Source of the DNA: Rhodospirillaceae bacterium
GTDB lineage: Bacteria; Pseudomonadota; Alphaproteobacteria; UBA6615
Direction: 5' to 3'
DNA length: 64,000 nt
Assembly (NCBI GenBank): GCA_018702955.1
Contig: JABJEK010000066.1
Location: 1 to 64,000 of the forward strand
Shown here piece after piece: positions 27,333 through 35,979 of this stretch (the first letter of the stretch is position 1; every line of letters begins with the position of its first letter). The notes under the pieces are model-generated. The model was not told where the DNA came from. It did no database searches and saw only the letters and a program-made list of their open reading frames with translations. A program made the position numbers and the translations under genes.

Positions 27333-30277
27333 GTGTCTTCTCCGCCGCGGCTACGCCGCCAGTTTGACGCGGGTAAAAAGCGCGCGCCGAACCGCAGTCG
27401 TTCGGCGGCCTTACCGACACCCGGTGCGCGCGGTGCGATACCGCTGTCCGAGGGGTCGTTCGCGAGGGCCTTGTCGCTTCCGTCGTCCTTGACGACCCGC
27501 ACCCGCAGATCGAACCAGGCCGCCTGACCCGTGATCGGGTCGGTGTTCCCGAAGCGATACCCGTCCTTCGGTGGCAAAAGATCGGTGATGAGATGGTTGA
27601 GCAGGAAGCCCTTGTTTGATTCCGGCGCGTCGGGTGACAGGTTCCAGGCGCCGCGCTTCTTGCCGATCGCGTTCCACGTCCAGACCGTGTTGCCGTTGAC
27701 CCCTTCCATCAACGCGATCCTGGCCTTGATGCTGCCATAGGGGCTCTCGACCCGGACCCCATCGCCATCGGCGAGACCCTGATCCTCAGCCGTGCTGCGA
27801 TTCATATAAAGCTTGTTCCAGCCGTGGATCTGGCGGAGCCAGGCATTCTGCGACCCCCACGAGTGATACATCGCCATTGGGCGCTGGGTCAGCGCATGGA
27901 TGGGGAAATCCTCAAGATCTGTATGCGATTCCTCGAAAGGCGCGTACCAGATGGGAAGTGGATCGAATGTCTCGGCGATGCGATCGCGGTACCGGACGGG
28001 CGGCACAACATTGCCAAACCCCTGACCGGCGAGTTTGAAGCGTTGCAAGGGCTCGCTGTAGAGCTGCAGCACGATCGGGTCCGCAGACGCAATCCAGCCC
28101 ATCTTCGCGGCCTTGTCGAGATAGGCGCGGTTGCTGTGCTTGTAGTAGCGCTCGTCCGGCGCGAATTCTTCACTCCAGAAACAGCCATTCTCGATATAGC
28201 GCTCAAGCTGGTTGTCGTTGGGCGCACCATTGCCATGGGATGATCCGTCCTCGCCCCGCCAGCCGGCCAGTGGGCCGATGCCCGGTGCGCGCTCGTGATG
28301 AACGAGATAGTCGGCATAACCGCCCGGGTATTTCGGGGCGCCCGTGTCTGTCGTGAATGCGGGGAGGCCGAGCCGGGCGCCCAGCTCGATCAACACGTCC
28401 TGAAATGGCCGCACATTGCGATCGGGTGCGATCACCGGTTGGCGGATGGCGTCGGCAGGCCCATCGGCGCTGCAGATCGGCCTGTCGAGCATGCTGACGC
28501 AGTCCCAGCGCTCCAGATAGGTGGTGTCGGGTAGTATCAGGTCGGCATAGGCGATCATTTCCGACTGAAAGGCGTCGGAATAGATGATCTTCGGGATCTT
28601 GTACTCGCCGGTTTCCGGGTCGGTATCGGTGAGCATTTCGATGGTTTCGGTAGTGTTCATCGACGAATTCCAGCTCATGTTCGCCATGAACATGAACAGG
28701 ACATCGATCGGGTACGGGTCGCCCGCCCAGGCATTGCGGATGACCATATGCATCATGCCGTGGGCCGCCAGCGGGGCGTCCCAGGAATATGCCTTGTCGA
28801 TCCGGAGCGCCTCGCCCTGATCATCAATCAGCAGGTCTTCGGGGCTGGTGATGAATCCCAATGGCGGTCCGGCCATCGGCGTGCCCGGCGCGACCTGATG
28901 CGGCTTGCCGGCCGGCTTGGGGCCTGGCGGGGCCGGGCGGGGGAAGGGCGGCTTGTAGCGGAAGCCGCCGGGGCAATCGATACTTCCCAGCAGCATCTGC
29001 AGCAAATGGATCGCCCGGCAGGTCTGGAAACCATTCGAGTGGGCGGAAATTCCGCGCATCGCATGCATCGAGACCGGCCGACCGATGATCTTGTCGTGCT
29101 TGCGTCCGGCCCAGTCGGTCCATTCCACGTCGAGCGAGATTTCCTGTTCGAACGCGGCATGGGCCAGTTCGGCGGCGATCCGGCGTATCCGGTCGGCATC
29201 AATGCCGGTCTGCTCGGCGACGGCGTCCGGGCTGTAGGCTTCGTCGAGATACCGGTCGAGCACGAGCTGGAACGCGGGCACTGCCTCGGCGTCCGATCCA
29301 CCATCGCCGGGTGCTGCTTCGTGCAGGGGAAAGCGCCCGCGCATGGCGGGTGATATGTCGATGCGGGCGGCATCGACGAGCTGATCGGTGTTGCGGTCAT
29401 ATGCCAGCGGTTTGCCGTCACGGCCGCGGACGAACAGACCGTCATCCGCCGTTCCCGGCGCGCGGCGTACGAGCCAATGAGAATTTGTGTATCGGGCCAG
29501 GAAATCGAGATCGACATTGCCGGTGCGAATGAGTTCATGGATCAGGGCCATGACCAGCAAGCCGTCCGTGCCGGGGCGGATGCCGACCCATTCGTCGGCG
29601 ATGGCGGAATAACCGGTGCGTACGGGATTTACCGAGACGAACTTCGCGTCACCCTTGGTTTTGAGTTTGCCCAGTCCCATCTTGATCGGGTTTGAATCAT
29701 GATCTTCAGCGACGCCGAACATCATGAAATATTTTGTGTTTTCCCAATCCGGCTCACCGAACTCCCAGAACGATCCGCCGATCGTGTAGATGCCGGCCGC
29801 CGCCATGTTGACGGAGCAGAACCCGCCATGGGCGGCGTGGTTGGGGGTGCCGAACTGGCTGGCCCAGAATCCGGTTAGAGACTGGCTCTGGTCGCGGCCG
29901 GTAAAGAAGGCGAGTTTGCGCGGGTCCCGACGGCGAATATCACCGAGCCATTCGGTCGCCGTGTCGAGGGCCTCTTCCCAGCTTATGGGTTCGAATTCGC
30001 CCGACCCGCGTGGTCCGACCCGGCGTAATGGCTGGGACAGGCGCGCCGGCGAATAGTGTTGCATGATGCCGGCCGACCCCTTGGCACACAGTACGCCCTT
30101 GTTGATCGGGTGATCACGGTTGCCCTCGATATAGCGGATCGCACCGTCTTTCAGATGGACCTTGATGCCGCATCGGCAGGCGCACATGTAGCAGGTGGTG
30201 GTTTTCACCTCGTCGGAAACGACGGGTGATTGATCGACCTTCTCGTAACGGTCGTCCGGGCGAATATCGTCGGGCAT
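27329..30277 (-). CDS. soeA: Molybdopterin oxidoreductase catalytic subunit, probable sulfite dehydrogenase SoeA
   Basis: A 982-residue DMSO-reductase-family enzyme. An N-terminal [4Fe-4S] motif CYMCACRC plus a fourth cysteine in NKGVLCAKGSAG is followed by the molybdopterin domains; a candidate Mo-ligating cysteine lies in HGGFCSVNMA near residue 150. The start lacks a Tat signal. The N-terminal blocks closely match what I recall of SoeA from Allochromatium and Ruegeria, the cytoplasmic sulfite:quinone oxidoreductase. Polysulfide, thiosulfate or tetrathionate reductase is the alternative. The sulfite exporter, rhodanese and sulfur regulator in the same operon favour sulfite. Confidence 0.85.
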   Translation of the reverse strand: MPDDIRPDDRYEKVDQSPVVSDEVKTTTCYMCACRCGIKVHLKDGAIRYIEGNRDHPINKGVLCAKGSAGIMQHYSPARLSQPLRRVGPRGSGEFEPISWEEALDTATEWLGDIRRRDPRKLAFFTGRDQSQSLTGFWASQFGTPNHAAHGGFCSVNMAAAGIYTIGGSFWEFGEPDWENTKYFMMFGVAEDHDSNPIKMGLGKLKTKGDAKFVSVNPVRTGYSAIADEWVGIRPGTDGLLVMALIHELIRTGNVDLDFLARYTNSHWLVRRAPGTADDGLFVRGRDGKPLAYDRNTDQLVDAARIDISPAMRGRFPLHEAAPGDGGSDAEAVPAFQLVLDRYLDEAYSPDAVAEQTGIDADRIRRIAAELAHAAFEQEISLDVEWTDWAGRKHDKIIGRPVSMHAMRGISAHSNGFQTCRAIHLLQMLLGSIDCPGGFRYKPPFPRPAPPGPKPAGKPHQVAPGTPMAGPPLGFITSPEDLLIDDQGEALRIDKAYSWDAPLAAHGMMHMVIRNAWAGDPYPIDVLFMFMANMSWNSSMNTTETIEMLTDTDPETGEYKIPKIIYSDAFQSEMIAYADLILPDTTYLERWDCVSMLDRPICSADGPADAIRQPVIAPDRNVRPFQDVLIELGARLGLPAFTTDTGAPKYPGGYADYLVHHERAPGIGPLAGWRGEDGSSHGNGAPNDNQLERYIENGCFWSEEFAPDERYYKHSNRAYLDKAAKMGWIASADPIVLQLYSEPLQRFKLAGQGFGNVVPPVRYRDRIAETFDPLPIWYAPFEESHTDLEDFPIHALTQRPMAMYHSWGSQNAWLRQIHGWNKLYMNRSTAEDQGLADGDGVRVESPYGSIKARIALMEGVNGNTVWTWNAIGKKRGAWNLSPDAPESNKGFLLNHLITDLLPPKDGYRFGNTDPITGQAAWFDLRVRVVKDDGSDKALANDPSDSGIAPRAPGVGKAAERLRFGARFLPASNWRRSRGGEDT

Positions 30278-30287
30278 AAGGGAAATA

Positions 30288-30812
30288 CTAGACCAGGGTA
30301 TCGATTTGCTCGTCGGTCAGCCCGCCGGGGATGATGGTGACGGGGATGCGAAGCTGGCCAATTGCCTTTTTGGTGAGATGGTTGATCAAAGGGCCGGGAC
30401 CACGCCGGCCGGTCGAGGCCGCGAGCACGAGAATGCGAATATCCTTGTCCTCCTGAACCAGCTCGACAACGGAGGATTTGGTCTCGCCCTCACGCAGATA
30501 CAAAATTGGCATGCTGCCATACAAGCGCAGGACTTCGGCGGCGTGCTCCTGGAGCAATTGTTCGGCTTCTTCGCGGGCTTCGACCTGCATCAGATTCCCG
30601 ACCGCCGCCCAGTGCTGGAAATCGGCCCCGCGAATGACACGGACAAGGCCGACACGCCCGCCGGTGCGCCGCGCGCGCAAGCTCGCCCAGCGCAGGGCGA
30701 CCCGCATTTCCGGCGAATTGTCGACAACCACGAGAAAAATGGCGGCCCGCTCTCCGGTGGACCTGTCGCTTTCCTGCGGGTGATTGGTGGCGGGCGAATC
30801 GGACATGACCAT
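30288..30812 (-). CDS. Universal stress protein (UspA family)
   Basis: About 174 residues. The UspA fold is indicated by FLVVVDNSPEMRVALRWA at the N-terminus and the C-terminal NHLTKKAIGQLRIPVTIIPGG. The nucleotide-binding G-x2-G-x9-G pattern is only partly met. ATG 30812 overlaps the TIGR02186 gene stop by one base, and a second ATG at 30806 is also possible. soeA starts 10 nt after its stop. Similar Usp genes accompany sulfite exporters in alphaproteobacteria; the specific role is unknown. Confidence 0.8.
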   Translation of the reverse strand: MVMSDSPATNHPQESDRSTGERAAIFLVVVDNSPEMRVALRWASLRARRTGGRVGLVRVIRGADFQHWAAVGNLMQVEAREEAEQLLQEHAAEVLRLYGSMPILYLREGETKSSVVELVQEDKDIRILVLAASTGRRGPGPLINHLTKKAIGQLRIPVTIIPGGLTDEQIDTLV

Positions 30813-31603
30813 CAAACCTTACGGAACACGAAGCCGGCGAACCAGCCGGCAATCAGCGCGATAATAACGGCAATCAGCCCATAGAGTGGTGCCTGCTCGA
30901 ACGCGAACTCGGTTACCTTCGCTTCGAACCCGACCTTTCGGACCTGCAGCAGGGATTCGGAACGATCCGCAATCGCGCCGTCCTGGACCAGATAAACCGT
31001 CACGTTGTAGTCCCCGGTCGGAACGTTCACCGGGAGCGCGACCCGGGTGCGAAACAGTCGGCTGCCGCGAAAACCGACCTCCTGCAGTCCTGTGGAGTAG
31101 AGGCTGCTGCGCTGTTTGTTGCGGATCAACGCCGAGCGGAAAGCCTCTTCCTGATCCAGGGACAGGAGGAAATGCGGGTTGAACGCAATGTGGTCCGTGC
31201 CGATTTGGTTGGCATCGAGGACGGGCAGGGGCAGAAGGTCTTCGAGCGGCGCAGAAGCGGCGACATGATAAAATCCGGGCGCATCGTCGAAGACCAGTTC
31301 GGAGGCATTCACCCAGATTCCGGCCACGCGTTCCTTGCGGCGAACGATCACCTGGCTGTTGGGTGCACGTACCACCACGATGACATCGCCGTTGCCTTCC
31401 GTGGCACCAAACAGAAGTACGTCGGCGCCCTTGAAGCCGGTGCTGATGCCGATAAGGTCCTGGCTCAGATCGATTGCGAGCGCGTCGTCGCGTGCGGCAT
31501 CGGCGGGGATTTGCAGCAACACCAGGGCAGCTGCGACGGTGATCGCCGCGCGCAGGGAGCCAAATATGCGCAGTGGGTCGAGAATGCGTCGCAGCTCGCT
31601 CAT
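30812..31603 (-). CDS. TIGR02186 / Alph_Pro_TM family membrane protein
   Basis: A 263-residue protein with an N-terminal signal or anchor (ITVAAALVLLQIPADAA), a long extracytoplasmic beta-rich domain and a C-terminal hydrophobic helix (APLYGLIAVIIALIAGWFAGFVFRK). This is the layout of the alphaproteobacterial Alph_Pro_TM family, usually found beside TauE/SafE sulfite exporters, as here. Function is unknown; the arrangement suggests a periplasmic partner of the exporter. It overlaps the exporter stop by 4 nt and the Usp start by 1 nt. Confidence 0.8.
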   Translation of the reverse strand: MSELRRILDPLRIFGSLRAAITVAAALVLLQIPADAARDDALAIDLSQDLIGISTGFKGADVLLFGATEGNGDVIVVVRAPNSQVIVRRKERVAGIWVNASELVFDDAPGFYHVAASAPLEDLLPLPVLDANQIGTDHIAFNPHFLLSLDQEEAFRSALIRNKQRSSLYSTGLQEVGFRGSRLFRTRVALPVNVPTGDYNVTVYLVQDGAIADRSESLLQVRKVGFEAKVTEFAFEQAPLYGLIAVIIALIAGWFAGFVFRKV

Positions 31604-32526
31604 AGGCCGAACCCGGGCGTTTCACTAATCGAGTAGATGTCTTCCGGTGTGGAGACCAGATCGAATCCGATTTTGGCGCAGACCCCAAGCACCATGAGCG
31701 CCAGGAGACCGCGCAGCTCCTCGCCCCGCAGGCGGCCGCTCACCTTGGTCCCCAGCTGCGCGCCGATCACGGCGCCGGTGAGCAACAGCAGCGCGAGCAC
31801 CACATCGACGGTCTGGTTGTTGATCGCCTGGAGGAAGGTGACGTTCGCCGTGACAAAGATAATCTGGAACAGCGATGTTCCGACAACGACGGCAGTCGGC
31901 ATGCCCAGGATATAAATCATGGCGGGGACCATCAGGAACCCGCCGCCGACGCCCATGATGGCGGCGAGGATGCCGACGAAGAATCCGATTCCCAGCGGCA
32001 GCAACGCGCTGATGTAGAGCCGCGAACGCCGGAAGCGCATTTTGAACGGGAGGCCGTGGAGCCAGGTGTGCTGGTGCAGCTTGCCGCGCGTGGCGGTGCC
32101 GGTGCGACTGCGGAAAATCGCACGCGCACTCTCAAACAGCATCAGAAACCCGACAATCCCGAGAAACAGGACATAGCTGAGCTGGACCAACAGATCGACC
32201 TGGCCGATGTCCCGCAGAAATGTGAAGATTCCGACGCCGAAACTGGATCCGGCGAAACCGCCGACGGTCAGGACGGCACCCATCTTGAAGTCGACATTGC
32301 GCCGTCGCATATGGGCGAGCACGCCCGAGACGGAAGCCGCGACGATCTGGTTGGCCTCGGTCGCCACGGCGACCGCGGGCGTGATCCCGATGAAGATCAG
32401 TAGCGGCGTCATCAGGAAGCCACCGCCAACGCCGAACAACCCGGACAGGAACCCCACGCCGCCACCCATCAGGAGGATGAGGAAGACGTCGACCGACATT
32501 TCGGCGATGGGAAGATATATCGTCAT
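31600..32526 (-). CDS. TSUP/TauE-SafE family sulfite or sulfonate exporter
   Basis: A 308-residue membrane protein with about eight helices and two TSUP repeats, shown by GGGVGFLSGLFGVGGGFLMTP at the N-terminus and GIGFFVGILAAIMGVGGGF in the second half. TSUP proteins move sulfite, sulfonates or similar anions. In an operon with SoeABC it would remove cytoplasmic sulfite that is not oxidised. It overlaps the TIGR02186 gene by 4 nt. Confidence 0.9.
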   Translation of the reverse strand: MTIYLPIAEMSVDVFLILLMGGGVGFLSGLFGVGGGFLMTPLLIFIGITPAVAVATEANQIVAASVSGVLAHMRRRNVDFKMGAVLTVGGFAGSSFGVGIFTFLRDIGQVDLLVQLSYVLFLGIVGFLMLFESARAIFRSRTGTATRGKLHQHTWLHGLPFKMRFRRSRLYISALLPLGIGFFVGILAAIMGVGGGFLMVPAMIYILGMPTAVVVGTSLFQIIFVTANVTFLQAINNQTVDVVLALLLLTGAVIGAQLGTKVSGRLRGEELRGLLALMVLGVCAKIGFDLVSTPEDIYSISETPGFGL

Positions 32527-32585
32527 TTTGTCCGTACGTGATCGATTGGGCTTCTGTTGGCCCGGTTATTATTCTCGGGCCTGGA

Positions 32586-32927
32586 TCAGCCTGTCTCGAC
32601 TGGAAAGTCTGCCGACATCCAGTCCAGGATGCCGCCAGCCATTCGATAGATTGTCCCCGAATATCCTTCAGCGACGAGTTGGTCTGCAGCGATGCCGCAG
32701 CGCTGGCCGCTGCGGCAATGCAGGATCAGGTCCTGGCCGTCGGCCGGCGTGATTTGGGAGCTGTTGAAATTCGAAAGCGGGACCAGTTGCGCGCCGGCAA
32801 TTCGCATCTGGGCGTTCTCGTGGGGTTCGCGCACATCCACGACATAGGCGGTGCCACCTGCGATGCGCTCACGAACGTCGTTCGCCGTGAGCATAATCAC
32901 CTGGGGTCCCGTTGGGTTTTCAGACAT
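32586..32927 (-). CDS. Single-domain rhodanese (sulfurtransferase)
   Basis: A 113-residue rhodanese domain with the active loop HCRSGQRCG, whose first cysteine carries the persulfide, and the common C-terminal MAGGILDW. It is the second gene of the putative sulfur operon, starting 29 nt after the ArsR stop and lying 59 nt before the exporter. It probably moves sulfane sulfur between low-molecular-weight persulfides, TusA and the oxidation pathway. Confidence 0.9.
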   Translation of the reverse strand: MSENPTGPQVIMLTANDVRERIAGGTAYVVDVREPHENAQMRIAGAQLVPLSNFNSSQITPADGQDLILHCRSGQRCGIAADQLVAEGYSGTIYRMAGGILDWMSADFPVETG

Positions 32928-32956
32928 TAACTGCGCATCCTTTGATCATCTGCCCG

Positions 32957-33298
32957 TCATTCTCGCCGCGCAATGTCGGCGTCGGCGCAGTAGAGATCGT
33001 AGAGTGTGCCGAGCACAGAATGCGCCTCATCGCTTGAGATCGAATAGAATATGGTCTGGGCATCCCGGCGCGTTGCGACGAGATGTTCGCGACGAAGCCT
33101 TGCGAGATGTTGGGAGAGCGCGGACTGGCTTAGCCCGACCAACGGCTCGAGTTCGCCGACGGACTTTTCGCCCTGGCTCAAATGGCACATGATCAGCAGC
33201 CGGCGTTCGTTCGCCAACGACTTGAGCAGGCGGCTTGCCTGACCTGCCTTTTCTTGAAGTGCCACGGGGTCCATTGGCGGGTCCATTCTGGAGTCCAT
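32957..33298 (-). CDS. ArsR-family repressor, SqrR/BigR-like persulfide sensor
   Basis: A 113-residue winged-helix repressor beginning MDSRMDPP; the 182-residue ORF extends upstream across the promoter. The HTH is visible at about residues 46-70 (LVGLSQSALSQHLARLR). Its only two cysteines are C38 (LLIMCHL) and C104 (LYCADAD), 66 residues apart. That is the same spacing as C41/C107 in SqrR and the matching pair in BigR, which form a polysulfide bridge and release DNA. Typical ArsR metal sites (CxC in the recognition helix) are absent. It heads the sulfur operon and is divergent from tusA. Downstream ATGs at residues 5 and 9 are alternative starts. Confidence 0.85.
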   Translation of the reverse strand: MDSRMDPPMDPVALQEKAGQASRLLKSLANERRLLIMCHLSQGEKSVGELEPLVGLSQSALSQHLARLRREHLVATRRDAQTIFYSISSDEAHSVLGTLYDLYCADADIARRE

Positions 33299-33304
33299 TG
33301 GATT

Positions 33305-33334
33305 AGTGTATTCGTATATTAGAAAACCGGTCAA
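33305..33334 (-). promoter_or_regulatory. Candidate sigma70-type promoter of the sulfur operon with embedded palindrome
   Basis: On the minus strand TTGACC (33334-33329) and TACACT (33310-33305) are separated by 18 nt. Between them lies ATTC-N8-GAAA (33310-33325, plus-strand reading), close to the ATTC-N8-GAAT site I recall for SqrR. The predicted transcription start falls at or next to the ATG at 33298, so the mRNA may be leaderless. Confidence 0.55.
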
Positions 33335-33340
33335 TGCGAA

Positions 33341-33595
33341 GTGATGAGAGAAATGCAATTCGACGACGAACAGACACTCGACACCAGCGGGCTTAAATGT
33401 CCGCTCCCCGTCCTGAAGGCAAAAAAGGTGCTCAAATCGATGACGTCGGGTGCGACGCTGCGGGTGATCGCGACCGATCCCGGATCGGTTCGGGACTTTG
33501 CGCATTTCTGTGATGCCACGGGTGATTCACTGCTGGAATCGAGCGCCGACGACGGGGTCTTCACCTTCCGGATATGCAAGGCAGGCGACGCATGA
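33341..33595 (+). CDS. tusA: TusA/SirA-family sulfur carrier
   Basis: An 84-residue TusA fold with the defining CPxP motif in [12 protein letters not shown] near residue 20; the cysteine accepts sulfane sulfur from a rhodanese or desulfurase. Start is GTG 33341, ATG 33344 or ATG 33353; the region offers no clear ribosome binding site. It is divergent from the SqrR-like repressor and its stop overlaps mtnA by 4 nt. Its role is probably sulfur trafficking for the same module, possibly for tRNA thiolation or molybdoenzyme maturation. Confidence 0.88.
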   Translation: MMREMQFDDEQTLDTSGLKCPLPVLKAKKVLKSMTSGATLRVIATDPGSVRDFAHFCDATGDSLLESSADDGVFTFRICKAGDA

Positions 33596-34695
33596 AGATC
33601 GATGGGCAACCGTACCGCACGATCTGGTTGGCCGAGGATGGGTGGTCGGTCGAAATCATCGACCAGACAAAGCTGCCGCACCGGTTTGAAGTAGAAAGCT
33701 TGTGCTCACTCGATGATGCAGCCCACGCGATTCGCGCGATGCTCGTGCGCGGCGCGCCTCTGATCGGTGCGACGGCCGCTTATGGGATGGCACTGGCGAT
33801 GCGCGATGACAGTTCCGATGTCGGACTCGAGCATGCGTATGACGTGTTGATGGCGACCCGTCCGACGGCGGTGAACTTGCGCTGGGCGCTCGACGACATG
33901 CGGATGCGTCTGCAAGACCAGCCGCGTGATGTCCGCGTCGAACGGGCCTACGCGCGCGCCGCAGAGGTGTGTGACGAGGATGTGGCGATCTGTAGCGCGA
34001 TCGGCGACCACGGCCTGGCGCTTATCCGTGCGGCCTATGAGGCGTCGCCGGGAGATGCGCCCGTGAATATTCTGACTCACTGCAACGCCGGCTGGCTCGC
34101 GACCGTTGATTGGGGCACGGCGCTGGCGCCCATCTACAAGGCGCATGATCTGGGTATCCCCGTGCATGTGTGGGCCGATGAAACCCGCCCACGCAACCAG
34201 GGCGCGGCACTCACCGCGTGGGAACTGGGGCGGCATGGCGTTTCGCATGCGGTGGTGGCGGACAATGCGGGCGGTCACATGATGCAGCATGGTCTTGTGG
34301 ATCTCTGCATCACCGGCACCGACCGCACGGCGGCGTCGGGCGATGTGGCGAACAAGATCGGCACCTATCTCAAGGCGCTGGCGGCCCATGATAATGGGGT
34401 GCCGTTTTATGTTGCCCTGCCGTCACCGACGATAGATTGGACGCTCACCGACGGGGTGCGCGATATTCCGATCGAGCAGCGCGATCAGGAAGAAGTAACG
34501 CATATTTCGGGCAAGTCTGCGTCGGGCGATATCGTGTCGGTCCAGCTCACGCCGGACGGCACACCGGCGGCCAACCCCGCCTTCGATGTGACACCGGCCA
34601 GGCTTGTGACGGGCCTGATCACCGAGCGCGGGGTTTGCCCCGCCAGCGCAATGGGGCTGGCGGAGCTGTTCCCGGAATTAGCCGAGGCGTCCTAA
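33592..34695 (+). CDS. mtnA: Methylthioribose-1-phosphate isomerase
   Basis: A 367-residue MtnA/eIF2B-fold isomerase with [14 protein letters not shown] near residue 52, the catalytic-cysteine block [12 protein letters not shown] near residue 160, the catalytic-aspartate block [20 protein letters not shown] near residue 240, and [10 protein letters not shown]. It converts 5-methylthioribose-1-phosphate to methylthioribulose-1-phosphate in methionine salvage. Its ATG overlaps the tusA stop (ATGA). No other salvage gene (mtnK, mtnB, mtnD, mtnP) is in the window. Confidence 0.93.
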   Translation: MKIDGQPYRTIWLAEDGWSVEIIDQTKLPHRFEVESLCSLDDAAHAIRAMLVRGAPLIGATAAYGMALAMRDDSSDVGLEHAYDVLMATRPTAVNLRWALDDMRMRLQDQPRDVRVERAYARAAEVCDEDVAICSAIGDHGLALIRAAYEASPGDAPVNILTHCNAGWLATVDWGTALAPIYKAHDLGIPVHVWADETRPRNQGAALTAWELGRHGVSHAVVADNAGGHMMQHGLVDLCITGTDRTAASGDVANKIGTYLKALAAHDNGVPFYVALPSPTIDWTLTDGVRDIPIEQRDQEEVTHISGKSASGDIVSVQLTPDGTPAANPAFDVTPARLVTGLITERGVCPASAMGLAELFPELAEAS

Positions 34696-34704
34696 CGGGT
34701 TGTC

Positions 34705-35013
34705 TTAGCGGGGCGTTGCGTCGCCGCCGTCCACGATAACGAGCTCGTTCTGTGCAATTCCCGGCACCCGGCGATACTTGGCGGCTTCGACATATTCGGG
34801 TGAATTGAAACAGGCCTCGGCGTCGGCCAGCGAATCAAATTCGATTACCACGAAGCGTTCATAGGGGGTCTCGCCCTCGAGGACCTTGTTCTCGCCGCCG
34901 CGGGCCATGACCCGACCGTTGTACTTTTCCATGATGGCAGGGATGTGGTCGGTGTATTTTTTGTACTCAACGGGATCGTTGATGGTCGAACGTGCGAGCC
35001 AGTAGGCGGGCAT
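34705..35013 (-). CDS. DUF1330 family protein
   Basis: A 102-residue protein of the dimeric alpha/beta-barrel DUF1330 family, recognised by MPAYWLARSTINDPVEYKKY, YNGRVMARGG and FVVIEFDSLADAEACFNSPEY. Function is unknown; the fold resembles small ABM monooxygenase-like or EthD-like domains. It converges with mtnA (9-nt gap) and starts 33 nt after the cytochrome c stop, so it may be in the same transcript. Confidence 0.87.
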   Translation of the reverse strand: MPAYWLARSTINDPVEYKKYTDHIPAIMEKYNGRVMARGGENKVLEGETPYERFVVIEFDSLADAEACFNSPEYVEAAKYRRVPGIAQNELVIVDGGDATPR

Positions 35014-35046
35014 GGTTACTCTCCAGTGTCTTGGTGATTGTGCGGT

Positions 35047-35910
35047 TTAACGCGCGTCGGCAATCGGCGGCAAGGAAGACAAATACGTCGCGATGGCCTG
35101 TAAGTCATCCGCTGTCAGCTTGCTCGTACTCTCTTGGACGACGTCTGTCATGGCGCCACCCACAAAATCGCTGTCCGGTGTTATGCCAATCTCCAGGAAC
35201 GAAACGATGTCGTCTTCACTCCAGTCGCCGATGCCACCCGGGCCGGGCGTGATGTTCGGGACAGCGTCGCCGTCGGGACCATTCGAGTTGCCGGCGAGGG
35301 GGCGATCGGAATCCACCACACCCAGAATATTTCGTGGCGTGTGGCATTCGCCGCAATGGCCGGGGCCGTTGACGATATAGGCACCGCGGTTCCAGGTGTC
35401 GCTCTGGTCAGGGTCCGGCACGAACGGATCATCGTTAAAGAACATCAGCTGCCAGCCGATCATGCTGGCACGCACGCCGAAGGGAAATGGCAGATCGTGA
35501 TCGGGTACGGGGTTTCGCACCGCCGGGACGCTATCCAGATATGCCTTCAGATCGAGCATGTCCTGGCGGGTCATGCGCGTGTAGGAGGTGTAGGGGAAGG
35601 TCGGGTAGTAGCGACCGCCGTCGGGTGATTTCCCCTCACGCAGCGCACGAACGAAGTCCTCGTCACTCCAGTTGCCGATTCCCGTCTCGGGGTCGGGTGT
35701 AATGTTGGGGGTAAAGAATGACCCGAAATCGGTTTTGAGTTCGCGGCCGCCGGCGAGGAACGCGCCGTCCTTCGGGACCGTGTGGCATGCGACACACCCG
35801 GCCATGGCGAGAACGTATTCGCCGCGTGCGGCATCACCGGTCTGTGCGAGCGCGGGAGCCGAACTTATGAGGCCAATCAGAATCGGTAATGTCTTGATCA
35901 TCGTTTTCAT
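35047..35910 (-). CDS. Periplasmic diheme cytochrome c
   Basis: A 287-residue exported protein with a signal peptide (MKTMIKTLPILIGLISSAPALAQ). Two heme c sites are visible, GCVACHTVP near residue 35 and GHCGECHTPRN near residue 185. Repeats of the form FTPNITPDPETGIGNWSDEDF are typical of the cytochrome subunit of alcohol, aldehyde or nicotinate dehydrogenases. It should take electrons from a periplasmic dehydrogenase, but none is adjacent; the GMC enzyme at 52.6 kb is a remote candidate. Confidence 0.9.
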   Translation of the reverse strand: MKTMIKTLPILIGLISSAPALAQTGDAARGEYVLAMAGCVACHTVPKDGAFLAGGRELKTDFGSFFTPNITPDPETGIGNWSDEDFVRALREGKSPDGGRYYPTFPYTSYTRMTRQDMLDLKAYLDSVPAVRNPVPDHDLPFPFGVRASMIGWQLMFFNDDPFVPDPDQSDTWNRGAYIVNGPGHCGECHTPRNILGVVDSDRPLAGNSNGPDGDAVPNITPGPGGIGDWSEDDIVSFLEIGITPDSDFVGGAMTDVVQESTSKLTADDLQAIATYLSSLPPIADAR

Positions 35911-35924
35911 GCGCCGATCCTAGC

Positions 35925-35955
35925 AAAAAAAATCGCCCGGAACTGCCGGGCGATT
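35925..35955 (-). terminator. Intrinsic terminator of the cytochrome c' gene
   Basis: AATCGCCCGG, AACTG loop, CCGGGCGATT form a perfect 10-bp stem, followed on the minus strand by a T tract (A run at 35925-35932). It lies 24 nt downstream of the cytochrome c' stop and isolates it from the diheme cytochrome gene. Confidence 0.88.
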
Positions 35956-35979
35956 TCTCATCAGATTTTGTGGGAGCCC

